Notes: a model not told the origin generated them from the sequence alone. DNA of 64,000 nt from Bacteroidota bacterium (GCA_025361565.1 JANYKN010000116.1:186001-250000), one strand, 5' to 3'. Shown: positions 33,906 to 44,211, counted from the first letter of the stretch. Made by a program: numbers and translations.

Positions 33906-35018
33906 ATGAAGCGTGTACTCAGAATAACCCTAATTGTAATTGTTTTGGTAATTTTTATATCAACCATTGTTTTTCTTTACAAGAAATCTCAGGAGAAACC
34001 AAAAATTTATAAAACAGAAAAAGCATTTATTACAAATATTATAAAAAAGACTGTGGCTACAGGCTCTGTTGTTCCACGTAAAGAAATTGAAATTAAGCCT
34101 CAGATATCTGGTATTATTGATGAAATTTATGTTGAAGCAGGTAAAATAGTCAGAAAAGGCGATCTACTAGCTAAGGTTATTATCATTCCTGATATGTTAA
34201 GTATTAACAATGCTGAATCGAGACTCAAACAAGCAAAACTCAAATTGCAAGATGTTGAAATAGTATACAACAGACAAAAAGAATTATTTCAAAAAAGTGT
34301 AATTGCTAAAGCAGAATTTCAAAAAAACGAAATCGAATATAGCAGTGCAAAAGAGGAAGTTGAGGCAGCAGAAAATAATCTTGAATTGCTTAAAGAAGGT
34401 GTTTTAAAGAAATCGGGCAAAGCAACAAACACATTAATCAGATCCACAATCGAAGGTATGGTATTGAGTGTTCCAGTTGAAGTCGGAAATTCAGTAATAG
34501 AAAGCAATGCTTTTAATGCCGGCACTACCATTGCAATTGTTGCAGATATGAACGATATTATTTTTAAAGGAAAAGTAGATGAAACCGAAGTTGGAAAAAT
34601 AAGGCAAGGAATGGATTTGATGTTGCGCATTGGAGCAATTGAAACGGATACTTTTTATGCTACTCTTCAATATATCGCACCAAAAGGTGTTGAAGAAAAT
34701 GGAGCGATTCAATTTGAAATAAAAGCTGATGTTAAGTTGAAACCTTCGCAATTTATTCGTGCCGGATACAGTGCAAATGCAGATATTGTACTCGATAGAA
34801 AAGATAAAGTATTGGCAATTAAGGAAAGCTTGATTACTTTCAAAGACGATTCAGCCTTTGTTGAAGTGGAGACCTCTCCTCAGGTTTTCAAAAAGATAAA
34901 TATTAAAACAGGCCTCTCAGATGGAATTAATATTCAGATTCTTACTGGTTTAGATACTACTAAATTAATAAAAGCAGGGCTAAAAGAAGATGAACCTGTT
35001 AAATTGGCCAATAAATAA
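33906..35018 (+). CDS. HlyD/RND-type membrane fusion protein
   Basis: The 370-residue protein has an N-terminal anchor (LRITLIVIVLVIFISTIVFLY), a lipoyl-type half motif (GSVVPRKEIEIKPQISGII), a coiled coil at about 98-165 (RLKQAKLKLQDVEIVYNRQ through EEVEAAENNLELLKEGV), and the beta-barrel domain (GKVDETEVGKIRQGMDLML). It should connect the two permeases to an outer-membrane duct, but no TolC gene is in this operon. The TolC at 8231 is one candidate partner in trans. It is the last gene of the sigma-54-like operon, followed by a terminator at 35090-35128. Confidence 0.92.
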   Translation: MKRVLRITLIVIVLVIFISTIVFLYKKSQEKPKIYKTEKAFITNIIKKTVATGSVVPRKEIEIKPQISGIIDEIYVEAGKIVRKGDLLAKVIIIPDMLSINNAESRLKQAKLKLQDVEIVYNRQKELFQKSVIAKAEFQKNEIEYSSAKEEVEAAENNLELLKEGVLKKSGKATNTLIRSTIEGMVLSVPVEVGNSVIESNAFNAGTTIAIVADMNDIIFKGKVDETEVGKIRQGMDLMLRIGAIETDTFYATLQYIAPKGVEENGAIQFEIKADVKLKPSQFIRAGYSANADIVLDRKDKVLAIKESLITFKDDSAFVEVETSPQVFKKINIKTGLSDGINIQILTGLDTTKLIKAGLKEDEPVKLANK

Positions 35019-35089
35019 ACACAAATAAACAACTACTAAACAGTTATTGCTTAAGGAAATCAAGAAATTATCACCTGAGCAATTTTAAC

Positions 35090-35128
35090 AATGTCCAGAA
35101 GTAGAAAATACTACTTTTGGACATTTTT
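35090..35128 (+). terminator. Rho-independent terminator of ABC efflux operon
   Basis: A 15-bp stem (35090-35104 with 35111-35125) containing one G-U pair, 6-nt loop AAAATA, then a T-tract. It lies 72 bp after the fusion-protein stop and confirms the operon end. Confidence 0.88.
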
Positions 35129-35194
35129 AATAAATCTGTATCACGTATTTAATTTTAACATTAGTTATAATTTCATAAATAAGTATTTAATTAT

Positions 35195-37621
35195 ATGATT
35201 AAAAGCATTTTAATTTTATTTTTCCTCCTTTTATCCGGAGCACTTATTTCGCAAGATTCAATAAAAACAGCACAAGCAGTGCGAATTACCATTTCACCTA
35301 TAATAGATGGAGTTTTGGACGATGATTGTTGGAAAGGAGTTGAACCTGCTTCAGATTTCATACAACTAAGACCAAATAACGGCAAAAAAGCAAGCTATCC
35401 TTCTAAAGTAAAAATAGTTTATGATAATCAAGCTATTTATATTGGAGCAATGTTATACGATCCTGCACCGGATAGTATTATGAAACAGTATACTCCTCGT
35501 GACGAAATAAATGTTTCGGATTATTTTGGAATATATATTGATCCATATAATAATGGATTAAATGCTTTTGGATTTTTTGTAACCCCGGTGAATGTTCAGG
35601 TAGATATGGCCGCATCAAGCGATGGCAATGAAGATGGAAATTGGAATGCTGTTTGGAAAAGCTCAGTTAAAATTACGGATAGTGGATGGGTTGTAGAATA
35701 TAAAATCCCATATTCGGCATTGCGATTTCCAAAAACAGATGTTCAGGTCTGGGGTTTAAATTTTTTCAGGAATATTGCACGCTACCGCGAAAATAGCAGT
35801 TGGAGTTTTATTGATAATGAAAAACAAGGCTGGGTTCGTCAACAAGGAGTGCTAAAAGGAATAAGCAATGTTGTACCACCGCTCCGTTTATCTGTTACGC
35901 CTTACATATCAACATATCTTGAAAAAAATCCAAATAATGAGAACTGGACTAATTTTTATAGGGCAGGAATGGATTTAAAATATGGCATAAATGAAAGCTA
36001 TACGCTTGATATGATGCTTATTCCTGATTTTGGCCAAGTCCAGTCTGATGATGTGGTATTGAATCTTAGCCCGTTTGAAATTTTTTATGACGAAAAAAGG
36101 CAATTCTTTATTGAAGGCAATGAATTATTTAATCGAGCAAACATTTTTTATAGCCGACGAATTGGAAACACACCCACGAAATTCTATAATGTTGAAGAAC
36201 AGCTTTCTGCAAATGAAGTAATAGAAAAAAATCCGTCCGCATCGCAGCTCATCAATGCCACTAAAATATCAGGGAGAAACACAAATGGTCTGGGAGTTGG
36301 CTTTCTTAATGCAATGACCATAAATACTTATGCTAAAATCAAGGATACTTTAAATGGAGGTGAACGAGAATTTATGACTGAACCTTTTACCAATTATAAT
36401 GTACTTGTTTTTGATCAATCATTAAAAAACAGTTCTTATGCTAGTATAATCAATACAAATTATTCACGCTTTGACGATAAATATTATGCTAATGTTACAG
36501 GAACAGAATTTCTATTGAACAATAACAGCAAAACATATTCCATATTTGGATCAGGTGCATTAAGTCAGATTTTCAACAAAAATTCAAAAGCTGATTTAGG
36601 TTTTTATTCCCATTTAAGCTTTTCAAAAACAAGCGGTCAGTTTCGTTTTTCTTTAAACAATCGGATTGAAAGTGACACCTATAACCCCAATGATTTAGGA
36701 TATATTATGAATCCAAATGAAATTTCTTCAAGCATCAACCTATCGTATAATTTCTACAAACCATTTGGACGTTTTTTAAATTTTTATAACAATCTAACCT
36801 TTTGGCATGCATCACTTTATAGGCCATATAAATATACTGGTTTTGAAATTTATTTAAATTCCAATGCAACTTTCAGGAACCATTTTACTGTTGGGTATTT
36901 TATTGGTATTGTTCCTATCGAATCACATGATTATTTTGAAGCAAGAGTGCCAGGACGCTTATTTATTAGGCCCGCATCAATTCATTTTGAACCATGGATT
37001 TCGACAGATTTCAGAAAGGAACTCGCATTGGAAATACAGCTTGGAATTTCGCCAACAAATAGTATCAGCCAAAGTAAGCTTAATATTAGTATAGCTCCTA
37101 GATTTAAGCCAAATGACAGGTTACTTTTTGTCCTACAAATGAATTTATCAGATAATAAAAACGATCTTGGATATGTAGATAATACTATGAATGAGGACAC
37201 TATATATTTTGGAAGAAGGAATGTTATTGAGTTGGAAAACACAATTGAGGCACGATATATTTTCACTGAAAATGCTTCATTAAGTTTCAATTTAAGACAT
37301 TATTGGTCAACTGTAAAATATGATAAATTTTACACATTAAATTTAGATGGGACACTAGATAATGATGATAAATACAATGGGAATTCGGATATAAATTTCA
37401 ATTATTTCACAATAGATGTAGCCTATCGATGGATTTTTGCGCCTGGAAGTGAACTTTCATTGGTTTGGAAAAACTCAATTAACACAGATTCAAATGAAAT
37501 TGAAAAACATTATTTTAAAAATTTAACGAATACATTGGGTTTACCACAAACAAATAGTTTCTCGTTACGTGTTTTGTATTATTTAGATTCTCAATATTTT
37601 AAGAAAAAACAGCTTAAGTAA
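35195..37621 (+). CDS. DUF5916 outer-membrane protein with CBM9-like domain (paralogue 1)
   Basis: The 808-residue protein has a signal peptide (to about residue 19, ALISQ). Residues about 25-220 are a CBM9-like beta-sandwich (ITISPIIDGVLDDDCWKGVEPASDFIQL, DNQAIYIGAMLYD, VVEYKIPYSALRFP). The remainder matches DUF5916, which in this phylum looks like a large outer-membrane beta barrel (FGQVQSDDVVLNLSPFEIFYDEKRQFFIEG as the family hallmark, and many alternating aromatic strands to the C-terminus). Function is unknown; carbohydrate binding or transport is suspected. It is followed by a C69 dipeptidase and then a second DUF5916 gene on the same strand, each separated by gaps. Confidence 0.9.
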   Translation: MIKSILILFFLLLSGALISQDSIKTAQAVRITISPIIDGVLDDDCWKGVEPASDFIQLRPNNGKKASYPSKVKIVYDNQAIYIGAMLYDPAPDSIMKQYTPRDEINVSDYFGIYIDPYNNGLNAFGFFVTPVNVQVDMAASSDGNEDGNWNAVWKSSVKITDSGWVVEYKIPYSALRFPKTDVQVWGLNFFRNIARYRENSSWSFIDNEKQGWVRQQGVLKGISNVVPPLRLSVTPYISTYLEKNPNNENWTNFYRAGMDLKYGINESYTLDMMLIPDFGQVQSDDVVLNLSPFEIFYDEKRQFFIEGNELFNRANIFYSRRIGNTPTKFYNVEEQLSANEVIEKNPSASQLINATKISGRNTNGLGVGFLNAMTINTYAKIKDTLNGGEREFMTEPFTNYNVLVFDQSLKNSSYASIINTNYSRFDDKYYANVTGTEFLLNNNSKTYSIFGSGALSQIFNKNSKADLGFYSHLSFSKTSGQFRFSLNNRIESDTYNPNDLGYIMNPNEISSSINLSYNFYKPFGRFLNFYNNLTFWHASLYRPYKYTGFEIYLNSNATFRNHFTVGYFIGIVPIESHDYFEARVPGRLFIRPASIHFEPWISTDFRKELALEIQLGISPTNSISQSKLNISIAPRFKPNDRLLFVLQMNLSDNKNDLGYVDNTMNEDTIYFGRRNVIELENTIEARYIFTENASLSFNLRHYWSTVKYDKFYTLNLDGTLDNDDKYNGNSDINFNYFTIDVAYRWIFAPGSELSLVWKNSINTDSNEIEKHYFKNLTNTLGLPQTNSFSLRVLYYLDSQYFKKKQLK

Positions 37622-37789
37622 ACTTAATGATATCGACAACATTTAATATCCATACTGGAAATAGGTTAACTACAACAATAACGCTAGGTTTATATAATTT
37701 AATTATGCTTTAACTTTTCAATTTATTTGTCTTGCGATATTTTTCATTGATTTATGACTTAAGTCTTAAAAAATAACGAATAAAAAATC

Positions 37790-37797
37790 TATTTTTG
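37790..37797 (+). promoter_or_regulatory. Bacteroidota -7 element (TATTTTTG)
   Basis: Exact match to TAnnTTTG 30 bp before the C69 dipeptidase start. No clear -33 TTTG at the usual distance. Confidence 0.45.
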
Positions 37798-37826
37798 CCC
37801 ATATTCAAATAATAATCCAAATAATT

Positions 37827-39494
37827 ATGATGAAAAAAATATTATTTCGTGCTTTATTAAGTTTAATTTTAATTGTATTTAGCTTAATAAAGATAGATGC
37901 TTGTACAAATTTTTTAATTACAAAAGGCGCCACTGTTGACGGTTCATGCATGATTTCGTATGCAGCTGATTCACATGTACTTTTTGGAGAACTTTATTAC
38001 TGGCCCGCAGCAAATTATCCTGAAGGAAGTATGCTGGATATCTATGAATGGGATACTGGCAAGTATCTTGGTAAAATCAAACAAGTAGCACATACATTTT
38101 CAGTTGTTGGAAATATGAACGAAAATCAGGTTTCTATCGGCGAAACCACTTATGGTGGAAGAGAAGAGCTTGTTGATCCCAGTGCTATTATGGATTACGG
38201 GAGTTTAATATATATTGCATTACAAAGGGCTAAATCAGCTCGTGAAGCAATTAAAATCATGACCGATTTAGTTGCTGAATATGGATATGCAAGTGAAGGT
38301 GAGTCTTTTTCAATTGCCGACCAAAATGAAGTCTGGATAATGGAAATGATTGGAAAAGGTCCTGGAAACAAAGGGGCAGTTTGGGTTGCACAAAGAATTC
38401 CTGATGGATACATCTCAGGTCATGCAAACCATGCAAGAACCAGGCAGTTTCCGCTTAACGATCCTACCAATTGTTTGTATGCTTCAGACATTTTCACTTT
38501 TGCCAAGGATAAAGGTTACTATGACAAAGATAAAAAAAATGAAAATTTCAGCTTTGTTGATGCTTATGATCCGATGACTTTTGATGGTATGCGCTTTTGC
38601 GAAGCCAGAGTTTGGGCAGGTTTTAGAAAATTTAACTCAAAAATGGACATGTATCAGAATTATGCTACAGGCGAAAATGCAAATAACGCTATGCCATTGT
38701 GGATCAAACCTGATAGAAAACTAACAGTCCAGGATGTAATGTCATTGATGCGCGACCATTATGAAGGTACAGTGCTTGACATGACTCAAGATGTAGGTGC
38801 TGGCCCATTTAAGAATCCTTATCGATGGAGACCATTAACATGGAGCGTCGATAGTGTTGAATATTGCAATGAACGTGCTACTTCAACTCAGCAAACAGGA
38901 TTTTCATTTATTGCCCAAAGCAGAAATTTTTTACCAAATCCTGTTGGCGGTATTATATGGTTTGGTGTTGATGATGCTTCAAGCACTGTATATACTCCTA
39001 TGTATTGTGGAATTACAAGAGTTCCTGAATCATTTGCAGTTGGCAATGGTTCTATGATGGATTTTTCACCTGATGCTGCATTTTGGGTATTTAATCAAGT
39101 AAGCAATTTTGCATATACCCGATATAGTTTAATTCATCCTGAAATTCAAAAACTACAACAAGAACTTGAAAACAAATATGTAGCATATAGTGCAGGTGTA
39201 GATAAAGCTGCTGCAGAATTATATAAAAAAGACAAGAACCTTGCTGTTGAATATTTAACTGATTTTTCTGTTAATCAGGGAAATTATACAGTAAAAACAT
39301 GGCAAGGATTATATGCCTACCTGTTTACTAAGTACATGGATGGAAATGTGAAAACAAAGAAAGCTGTACCTGAAAATTATAAATATGTTACACCAACAAT
39401 TGAACAGCCAGGATATGGTGACGACTATTACCGTGCAATTATCAATCAAAAAGGTGAGCATTTTAAGGTCAAAAAAGAAGAAGCGAAACATTAA
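37827..39494 (+). CDS. C69-family dipeptidase (secreted)
   Basis: The 555-residue protein is an Ntn-hydrolase of peptidase family C69 (PepD-like). After a signal peptide (to about residue 25) the mature chain begins at Cys26 in DACTNFLITKGATVDGS, the expected autocatalytic N-terminal nucleophile exposed by signal cleavage. Further family marks are VSIGETTYGGREEL, SFSIADQNEVWIMEMIGKGPG, YISGHANHARTRQFP and CGITRVPES. It should cleave dipeptides outside the cytoplasm. Two tandem ATGs (37827, 37830) are equivalent. A TATTTTTG element lies 30 bp upstream and a strong terminator follows, so it is likely monocistronic. Confidence 0.93.
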   Translation: MMKKILFRALLSLILIVFSLIKIDACTNFLITKGATVDGSCMISYAADSHVLFGELYYWPAANYPEGSMLDIYEWDTGKYLGKIKQVAHTFSVVGNMNENQVSIGETTYGGREELVDPSAIMDYGSLIYIALQRAKSAREAIKIMTDLVAEYGYASEGESFSIADQNEVWIMEMIGKGPGNKGAVWVAQRIPDGYISGHANHARTRQFPLNDPTNCLYASDIFTFAKDKGYYDKDKKNENFSFVDAYDPMTFDGMRFCEARVWAGFRKFNSKMDMYQNYATGENANNAMPLWIKPDRKLTVQDVMSLMRDHYEGTVLDMTQDVGAGPFKNPYRWRPLTWSVDSVEYCNERATSTQQTGFSFIAQSRNFLPNPVGGIIWFGVDDASSTVYTPMYCGITRVPESFAVGNGSMMDFSPDAAFWVFNQVSNFAYTRYSLIHPEIQKLQQELENKYVAYSAGVDKAAAELYKKDKNLAVEYLTDFSVNQGNYTVKTWQGLYAYLFTKYMDGNVKTKKAVPENYKYVTPTIEQPGYGDDYYRAIINQKGEHFKVKKEEAKH

Positions 39495-39839
39495 GATTAA
39501 AAACTACTTTATTTAATACCAAGCCATACAAATTGAATTTGTATGGCTTTTTTTATTAAATATATCTATAAATATTCCTTTCCAAAAACCACTTCAAATC
39601 TCAAATGCGATTGGATTGCGCATCTCGTCATTTTCCTTTATCAGCAGCCAAAAGTAATAAAGAACGTTCAATCGCAAATTCATCTAATTCCAACAATAAA
39701 AAAATGGTATAATTTCTGCAATACAATAATTTAGTTGATATCAAACCATTTAATTATAAAATCAGATTCCAAAATCATTAAACATCTCTTTTATTCAATT
39801 GATGGATTGTGATAACAAGATTGAATTTAAAATACAAAC
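39495..39839. other. Intergenic region, 345 bp
   Basis: Apart from the terminator at 39521-39555 the stretch shows no gene or strong structure. It must carry the promoter of the second DUF5916 gene. Confidence 0.45.
39521..39555 (+). terminator. Rho-independent terminator
   Basis: AAGCCATACAAATT (39521-39534) pairs perfectly with AATTTGTATGGCTT (39536-39549), then TTTTT. It lies 27 bp after the C69 dipeptidase stop. Confidence 0.9.
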
Positions 39840-42284
39840 TTGAGAGTTATAAGGTACTTCCATATCATTATTTTATTGATACTGATTTTCAGTATGGATA
39901 TGCTATATTCGCAGGCACCAAAAAATCTTTATGTAGCAAAACGTGTTTTTGAATCTCCTGATATTGATGGTTTTATTGGCGAAGATATTTGGAATATGGC
40001 TGATATAGATAGCTTAAGTGTTCAATACGCTCCTTATAATGGTAAAAAGCCTTCAAAAAAAACTGAATTCCGAATCTTATATGATGACAAGGCGCTTTAT
40101 ATAGCAGCTTATTTGTATGATAATCCAGATTCAATCCGCTCAGGGCTGGGTAGGCGGGATGACGCTTTTGACATGAATGCAGATCAGTTTATTGTTGATA
40201 TAGGACCATATGATGATGGAATTAACTCCTTTTCTTTCATGGTTTCAAGCTCCGGAGTACAATCCGATTTTAAAAATTACTATGACACAAGAGATTTAAG
40301 TTGGGACGCAGTCTGGAAAAGCAGAACCAGAATACTTGACAGAGGATGGGTAGTTGAAATAAGAATTCCTTATTCCGCCATCCGTTTTTCAAAAAATATT
40401 TTTCAGGTTTGGAGTTTAAATATATTTCGTCTAATCAAACGAAAAGAAGAAACTTGCTCATGGAACTTTGTTGATCGTGAAATTTCTGGAGTAATAAATC
40501 AATCTGGTCAACTTATTGGAATTGAAAACATTAAAGCTCCACTTAGATTATCTCTATCACCCTGGGCCAGCACCAATACGGAAAGAGGACCAGCATTGAA
40601 TAAATGGCAACAGAATTACAATGCTGGTATTGATCTTAAATATGGTATTAACCAGGCTTTTACTCTTGATGCCTCTTTATTTCCCGATTTTAGCCAAGTA
40701 GAATATGATGATGTAGTTTTAAATTTGAGTCCTATCGAAACAAAATATGATGAACATAGGCAATTTTTTAATGATGGGGCAGAAATGTTTTCAAAAGCCA
40801 ATATTTTTTATTCAAGAAGAATAGCCTTGATTCCAGAAAAATATTTAAGCATAGCTGGTGGTTTGCAAAAAAATGAAATTATAATAGAAAATCCAGCGCA
40901 ACTTGATATAATAAATGCCATAAAACTTACCGGACGGACCAGTCAAAAGTTAGGCTTGGGATTTGTAAACACTATGAGTAAGCCAGGATTTGCAACATTT
41001 AAAGATACTTTAACAGGATTACAAAGACAAGTTGAAACACAATCTTTTACTAATTACAATGTATTTGCATTGGATAAATCGCTTCAAAACAATTCATTTA
41101 TTAGCATTATCAATACCAATTTGTCCAGAGACAATATGAAATATGTCTCAAATGTAACTGGCACAGAATTCAAATTTTCCAATGATGGAAACTCATATGC
41201 AATTAGCGGAATTGGTGCACTTAGTCAGTTATTTGATACTATTAATGGTATTGAACTTGGTTTTAAATCTAACTTTTATATTGATAAGACAAGTGGTAAA
41301 TTTCTTTTTCGCTTGGGCAATGAAATAATAAGCGAAAATTATAATCAAAACGACATGGGTTATTTACCCTGGGTAAATGAAATTTCCAGTTTTTCAAAAT
41401 TTGAATACAATATATATCAACCTTTTTGGGAAATTTTGAGCTGGAAAAATTATATTGAAGCAAGATATACAAGTTTATATAAACCACAATCATTTGTTGA
41501 TTTTAAAACAAGCATCAATACTGAGATATTATTTTCGAACCAGTTTAATTTAATCATTTATGGATTTTGGAGGCCTAAGGGAAATCATGATTATTACGAA
41601 GCAAGAGAACCCGGACAAGTTTTTATTAAGGCTCCCTCCTATTCTGGTTTTGTTAAAATAAATACAGATCCTCGCAAAATGCTATCTGCAAGTGTTTTTT
41701 ATCGATATTGGGGAAATACAGCCAAAATAGGAATGGTTTGGAATACCATTGGAGTCTCTCCATATTTGCGAATTCAAAGCCGTTTTCAGGTTGGACTAGA
41801 TTTATTTTATGACAAGTTCAATAATTCAATAGGACATGTTTATACAATTAATGACAGTATATATATGGGGAAGAGGGATTTACAATCTTATTCCAACACA
41901 CTTACAATCATATATTCATTTACAAATAAAGCATGGCTTAATCTTAAAGTCAGGCATTACTGGTCAACAGCGGTTCACAATAAATATTACTTATTAAATA
42001 ATGAGGGGAAATTAGAATCATCAGATAAAATTCCTTATAATGCGGATATTGATTTTCAGATGCTTAATCTCGATTTCGCAATCAAATGGGAATTTGCCCC
42101 CGGAAGTCAACTTTCAATTGGCTGGAAAAACTTGTTTTCCAAAAAGGGTATTCCATCAACCAACGACTACTTTTCCACAATAGATAATATGTTAGAAAGC
42201 CCCAATTATAATAGCTTTTCCATTCGTCTCCTCTATTATTTCGATTTCCTTTACTTAAAAAAGAATGAAAGCACCAATTATTAA
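39840..42284 (+). CDS. DUF5916 outer-membrane protein with CBM9-like domain (paralogue 2)
   Basis: The 814-residue protein starts at a TTG codon (39840): there is an in-frame TAA at 39828 and no ATG before the hydrophobic leader RVIRYFHIIILLILIFSMDM, whose cleavage site is near LYSQ. Residues about 30-225 are the CBM9-like domain (VFESPDIDGFIGEDIWNMA, VVEIRIPYSAIRFS); the rest is DUF5916 with the hallmark FSQVEYDDVVLNLSPIETKYDEHRQFF. It is clearly paralogous to the gene at 35195, with which it flanks the C69 dipeptidase. Probably an outer-membrane barrel of unknown substrate. Confidence 0.9.
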   Translation: MRVIRYFHIIILLILIFSMDMLYSQAPKNLYVAKRVFESPDIDGFIGEDIWNMADIDSLSVQYAPYNGKKPSKKTEFRILYDDKALYIAAYLYDNPDSIRSGLGRRDDAFDMNADQFIVDIGPYDDGINSFSFMVSSSGVQSDFKNYYDTRDLSWDAVWKSRTRILDRGWVVEIRIPYSAIRFSKNIFQVWSLNIFRLIKRKEETCSWNFVDREISGVINQSGQLIGIENIKAPLRLSLSPWASTNTERGPALNKWQQNYNAGIDLKYGINQAFTLDASLFPDFSQVEYDDVVLNLSPIETKYDEHRQFFNDGAEMFSKANIFYSRRIALIPEKYLSIAGGLQKNEIIIENPAQLDIINAIKLTGRTSQKLGLGFVNTMSKPGFATFKDTLTGLQRQVETQSFTNYNVFALDKSLQNNSFISIINTNLSRDNMKYVSNVTGTEFKFSNDGNSYAISGIGALSQLFDTINGIELGFKSNFYIDKTSGKFLFRLGNEIISENYNQNDMGYLPWVNEISSFSKFEYNIYQPFWEILSWKNYIEARYTSLYKPQSFVDFKTSINTEILFSNQFNLIIYGFWRPKGNHDYYEAREPGQVFIKAPSYSGFVKINTDPRKMLSASVFYRYWGNTAKIGMVWNTIGVSPYLRIQSRFQVGLDLFYDKFNNSIGHVYTINDSIYMGKRDLQSYSNTLTIIYSFTNKAWLNLKVRHYWSTAVHNKYYLLNNEGKLESSDKIPYNADIDFQMLNLDFAIKWEFAPGSQLSIGWKNLFSKKGIPSTNDYFSTIDNMLESPNYNSFSIRLLYYFDFLYLKKNESTNY

Positions 42285-42421
42285 AACTTGTTATACTTCA
42301 TTATTTCATAGAAAACATTTCTTTTATCACAGAATTCTTTACTTTCATCAAGTAATAGTAGGAAAAAGACAATAAGGATGCAAAATAAACCGTTTAGCTA
42401 GGCAAACAATGTTTTTTTTCT

Positions 42422-42429
42422 TAAATTTG
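42422..42429 (+). promoter_or_regulatory. Bacteroidota -7 element (TAAATTTG)
   Basis: Exact TAnnTTTG match 27 bp before the DUF1573 gene start. The -33 position has no TTTG, only GTTTA some 25 bp upstream. Confidence 0.45.
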
Positions 42430-42455
42430 TATTATAAACTTAAATTATCGATATT

Positions 42456-42887
42456 ATGAAACTTAAACACATTTCTGCTTTAATTCTATTTTTGTTTGTA
42501 TTTTCTTTTGCAGGTATAAGCCAGGTTGAAGACGAAGAAGTTCAAATGTTTTCATTTAGCAATTCTAGAGGCATTGGATCTGCAAACGTGCATGATTTTG
42601 GAGTAATTAAAAATCTGCCTGCAACTTTCCTTATTGAGTTGCAAAATACTGGAACAACAGACATGAAAGTTGGAAGACTTACTCTCCCAACAGGAGTTGG
42701 TGTTACTCTTATTAAAGAAACTATTAAACCAGGTGAAAAGGGTGGTATCTTAGTTACCATTGATCCTAAATACATGGATAAAGGTGATTTTAATAAACAG
42801 GTAATCCTTTCTACTACTACTGTAAGCGACAAAGGTGTAATAACTACAAAAACAGCTGCATACGGATTAAAAGGACAGGTATTGTAG
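42456..42887 (+). CDS. Secreted DUF1573-domain protein
   Basis: The 143-residue protein has a signal peptide (to about residue 22, AGISQ) followed by one DUF1573/ASH-like Ig domain: HDFGVIKNLPATFLIELQNTG, then LTLPTGVGVTLIKETIKPGEKGGILVTID and the last strand TAAYGLKGQVL. The usual Cys or double-Cys motif of some DUF1573 proteins is absent. Such small domains occur singly in Bacteroidota as secreted or periplasmic proteins of unknown role. It is monocistronic, between a TAAATTTG element and a strong terminator. Confidence 0.85.
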   Translation: MKLKHISALILFLFVFSFAGISQVEDEEVQMFSFSNSRGIGSANVHDFGVIKNLPATFLIELQNTGTTDMKVGRLTLPTGVGVTLIKETIKPGEKGGILVTIDPKYMDKGDFNKQVILSTTTVSDKGVITTKTAAYGLKGQVL

Positions 42888-42904
42888 TCATATAAAGTAA
42901 CTTA

Positions 42905-42938
42905 AAAAAACCATCCAATCTTTGGATGGTTTTTTTTT
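42905..42938 (+). terminator. Rho-independent terminator
   Basis: ACCATCCAA (42910-42918) pairs with TTGGATGGT (42922-42930) around a 3-nt loop, followed by eight T. It lies just after the DUF1573 gene. Confidence 0.92.
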
Positions 42939-42978
42939 GTCTAGAAATGATTCAAATGGAAAAATGAATGCTTATTTT

Positions 42979-44184
42979 TTAATTATAATATGGTACCTTT
43001 TCTTTTAATTTCTTAATTGGAATTATATTCACATTATGATAATAATATTTAATAATATCATCAAATTTGCAGCCTTTTTTTGCCATATTCATTGCCCCTT
43101 CCTGACACATTCCAACACCATGACCATATCCTCTTCCTGAAAAAACTAATTGCTCCCCATTAGGTTTAATGCTAAAAAAAGTTGAACGGAGATTTAATCC
43201 TGATCGAATAGTTGTAAGTCTAATTTCCTGATTTTCTACCGTATATGAAATTTTTCTGGATAATTGCTCAAAACTCAATGAATCCAAGGGGATCGTATCC
43301 GGAATATGAATTGATTTTTCTTTTAAAAAGCTAATAAATTCTTTTGCATCTATAATTTTTGTCCAAGTTGCTTGCCTTTGATCCATACAAAATTGATCTT
43401 GAATAGACCTTAAATAGGAAACTTTATTCGTCCAAACATCTTCTGAATTATTTGTTTGCCCTCCACAATTCGCACTAAAAACAGAAGAAATTAGTTCATT
43501 GTTTTCATCTACCACAACCATAGCATCTGTATTAGTAACAGCTTTTTGTATTAAAGGATTCAATGTGCTCTTTCCTTTATATGCCTGACAATGAACTCCA
43601 TCGCATAAGTTAAATCCATCAGGTTTGTGTTTTTCAGGATTTTTAAGCGCATATGTACGGCAAATTACTGCCTGGTTTTTATAATATTCCAATTCAGCTT
43701 TAGACCCACTTTCGGCCTCAACTACAGCTGATAAATAATCAGATAATCCAATTTGATTAACCGGAACCATATTTTTTTCTTTAACAGAAAACTTAATATT
43801 GCCTTGATAAATCCGGGCATCCATCTTCGGTTCAATGATTTTCAAAGTAAGCTCACAATTCTTTTTTGAATTAGTTTGATCATGGCTTTTTTCATATTTA
43901 TATTTTTTATCTGTAATTATCAAATTCTGGTATAAACCAAAATCTCTTTTTGCATTGCTTACATTAATATATCCTTTGGTATAGTTTAGTATGATGGAAC
44001 GCCCTTTTTTTAAACGATAAACTGTTCTATTTTCTGACTTTATTTTATATTTTCCTGACGAGGCTTCGATCAATAGCTTTTTGGGATTTCTATCATTCAA
44101 TATTCCAATATCAATTTTTTGAGCATTTAATTGGTCTGCAATAAAAATGGAAATGATTGCAAATAATAATTTCAGAAATTTCAT
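42979..44184 (-). CDS. SpoIID/LytB-domain protein
   Basis: The 401-residue protein has a signal peptide (to about residue 21, DQLNAQ). The SpoIID domain starts near residue 140 (IGLSDYLSAVVEAESGSKAELEYYKNQAVICRTYA) and shows NLCDGVHCQAYKG and the terminal motif FSGRGYGHGVGMCQEGA. In Firmicutes SpoIID is a lytic transglycosylase on denuded peptidoglycan; homologues in Bacteroidota are widespread and presumably act on the cell wall. The first 140 residues are beta-rich and family-typical. It starts 27 bp after lpxB on the same strand, so the surE-lpxB-spoIID series probably forms an envelope operon. Confidence 0.9.
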   Translation of the reverse strand: MKFLKLLFAIISIFIADQLNAQKIDIGILNDRNPKKLLIEASSGKYKIKSENRTVYRLKKGRSIILNYTKGYINVSNAKRDFGLYQNLIITDKKYKYEKSHDQTNSKKNCELTLKIIEPKMDARIYQGNIKFSVKEKNMVPVNQIGLSDYLSAVVEAESGSKAELEYYKNQAVICRTYALKNPEKHKPDGFNLCDGVHCQAYKGKSTLNPLIQKAVTNTDAMVVVDENNELISSVFSANCGGQTNNSEDVWTNKVSYLRSIQDQFCMDQRQATWTKIIDAKEFISFLKEKSIHIPDTIPLDSLSFEQLSRKISYTVENQEIRLTTIRSGLNLRSTFFSIKPNGEQLVFSGRGYGHGVGMCQEGAMNMAKKGCKFDDIIKYYYHNVNIIPIKKLKEKVPYYN

Positions 44185-44211
44185 TTATGATACGATTTTG
44201 CGTTAAATTCC

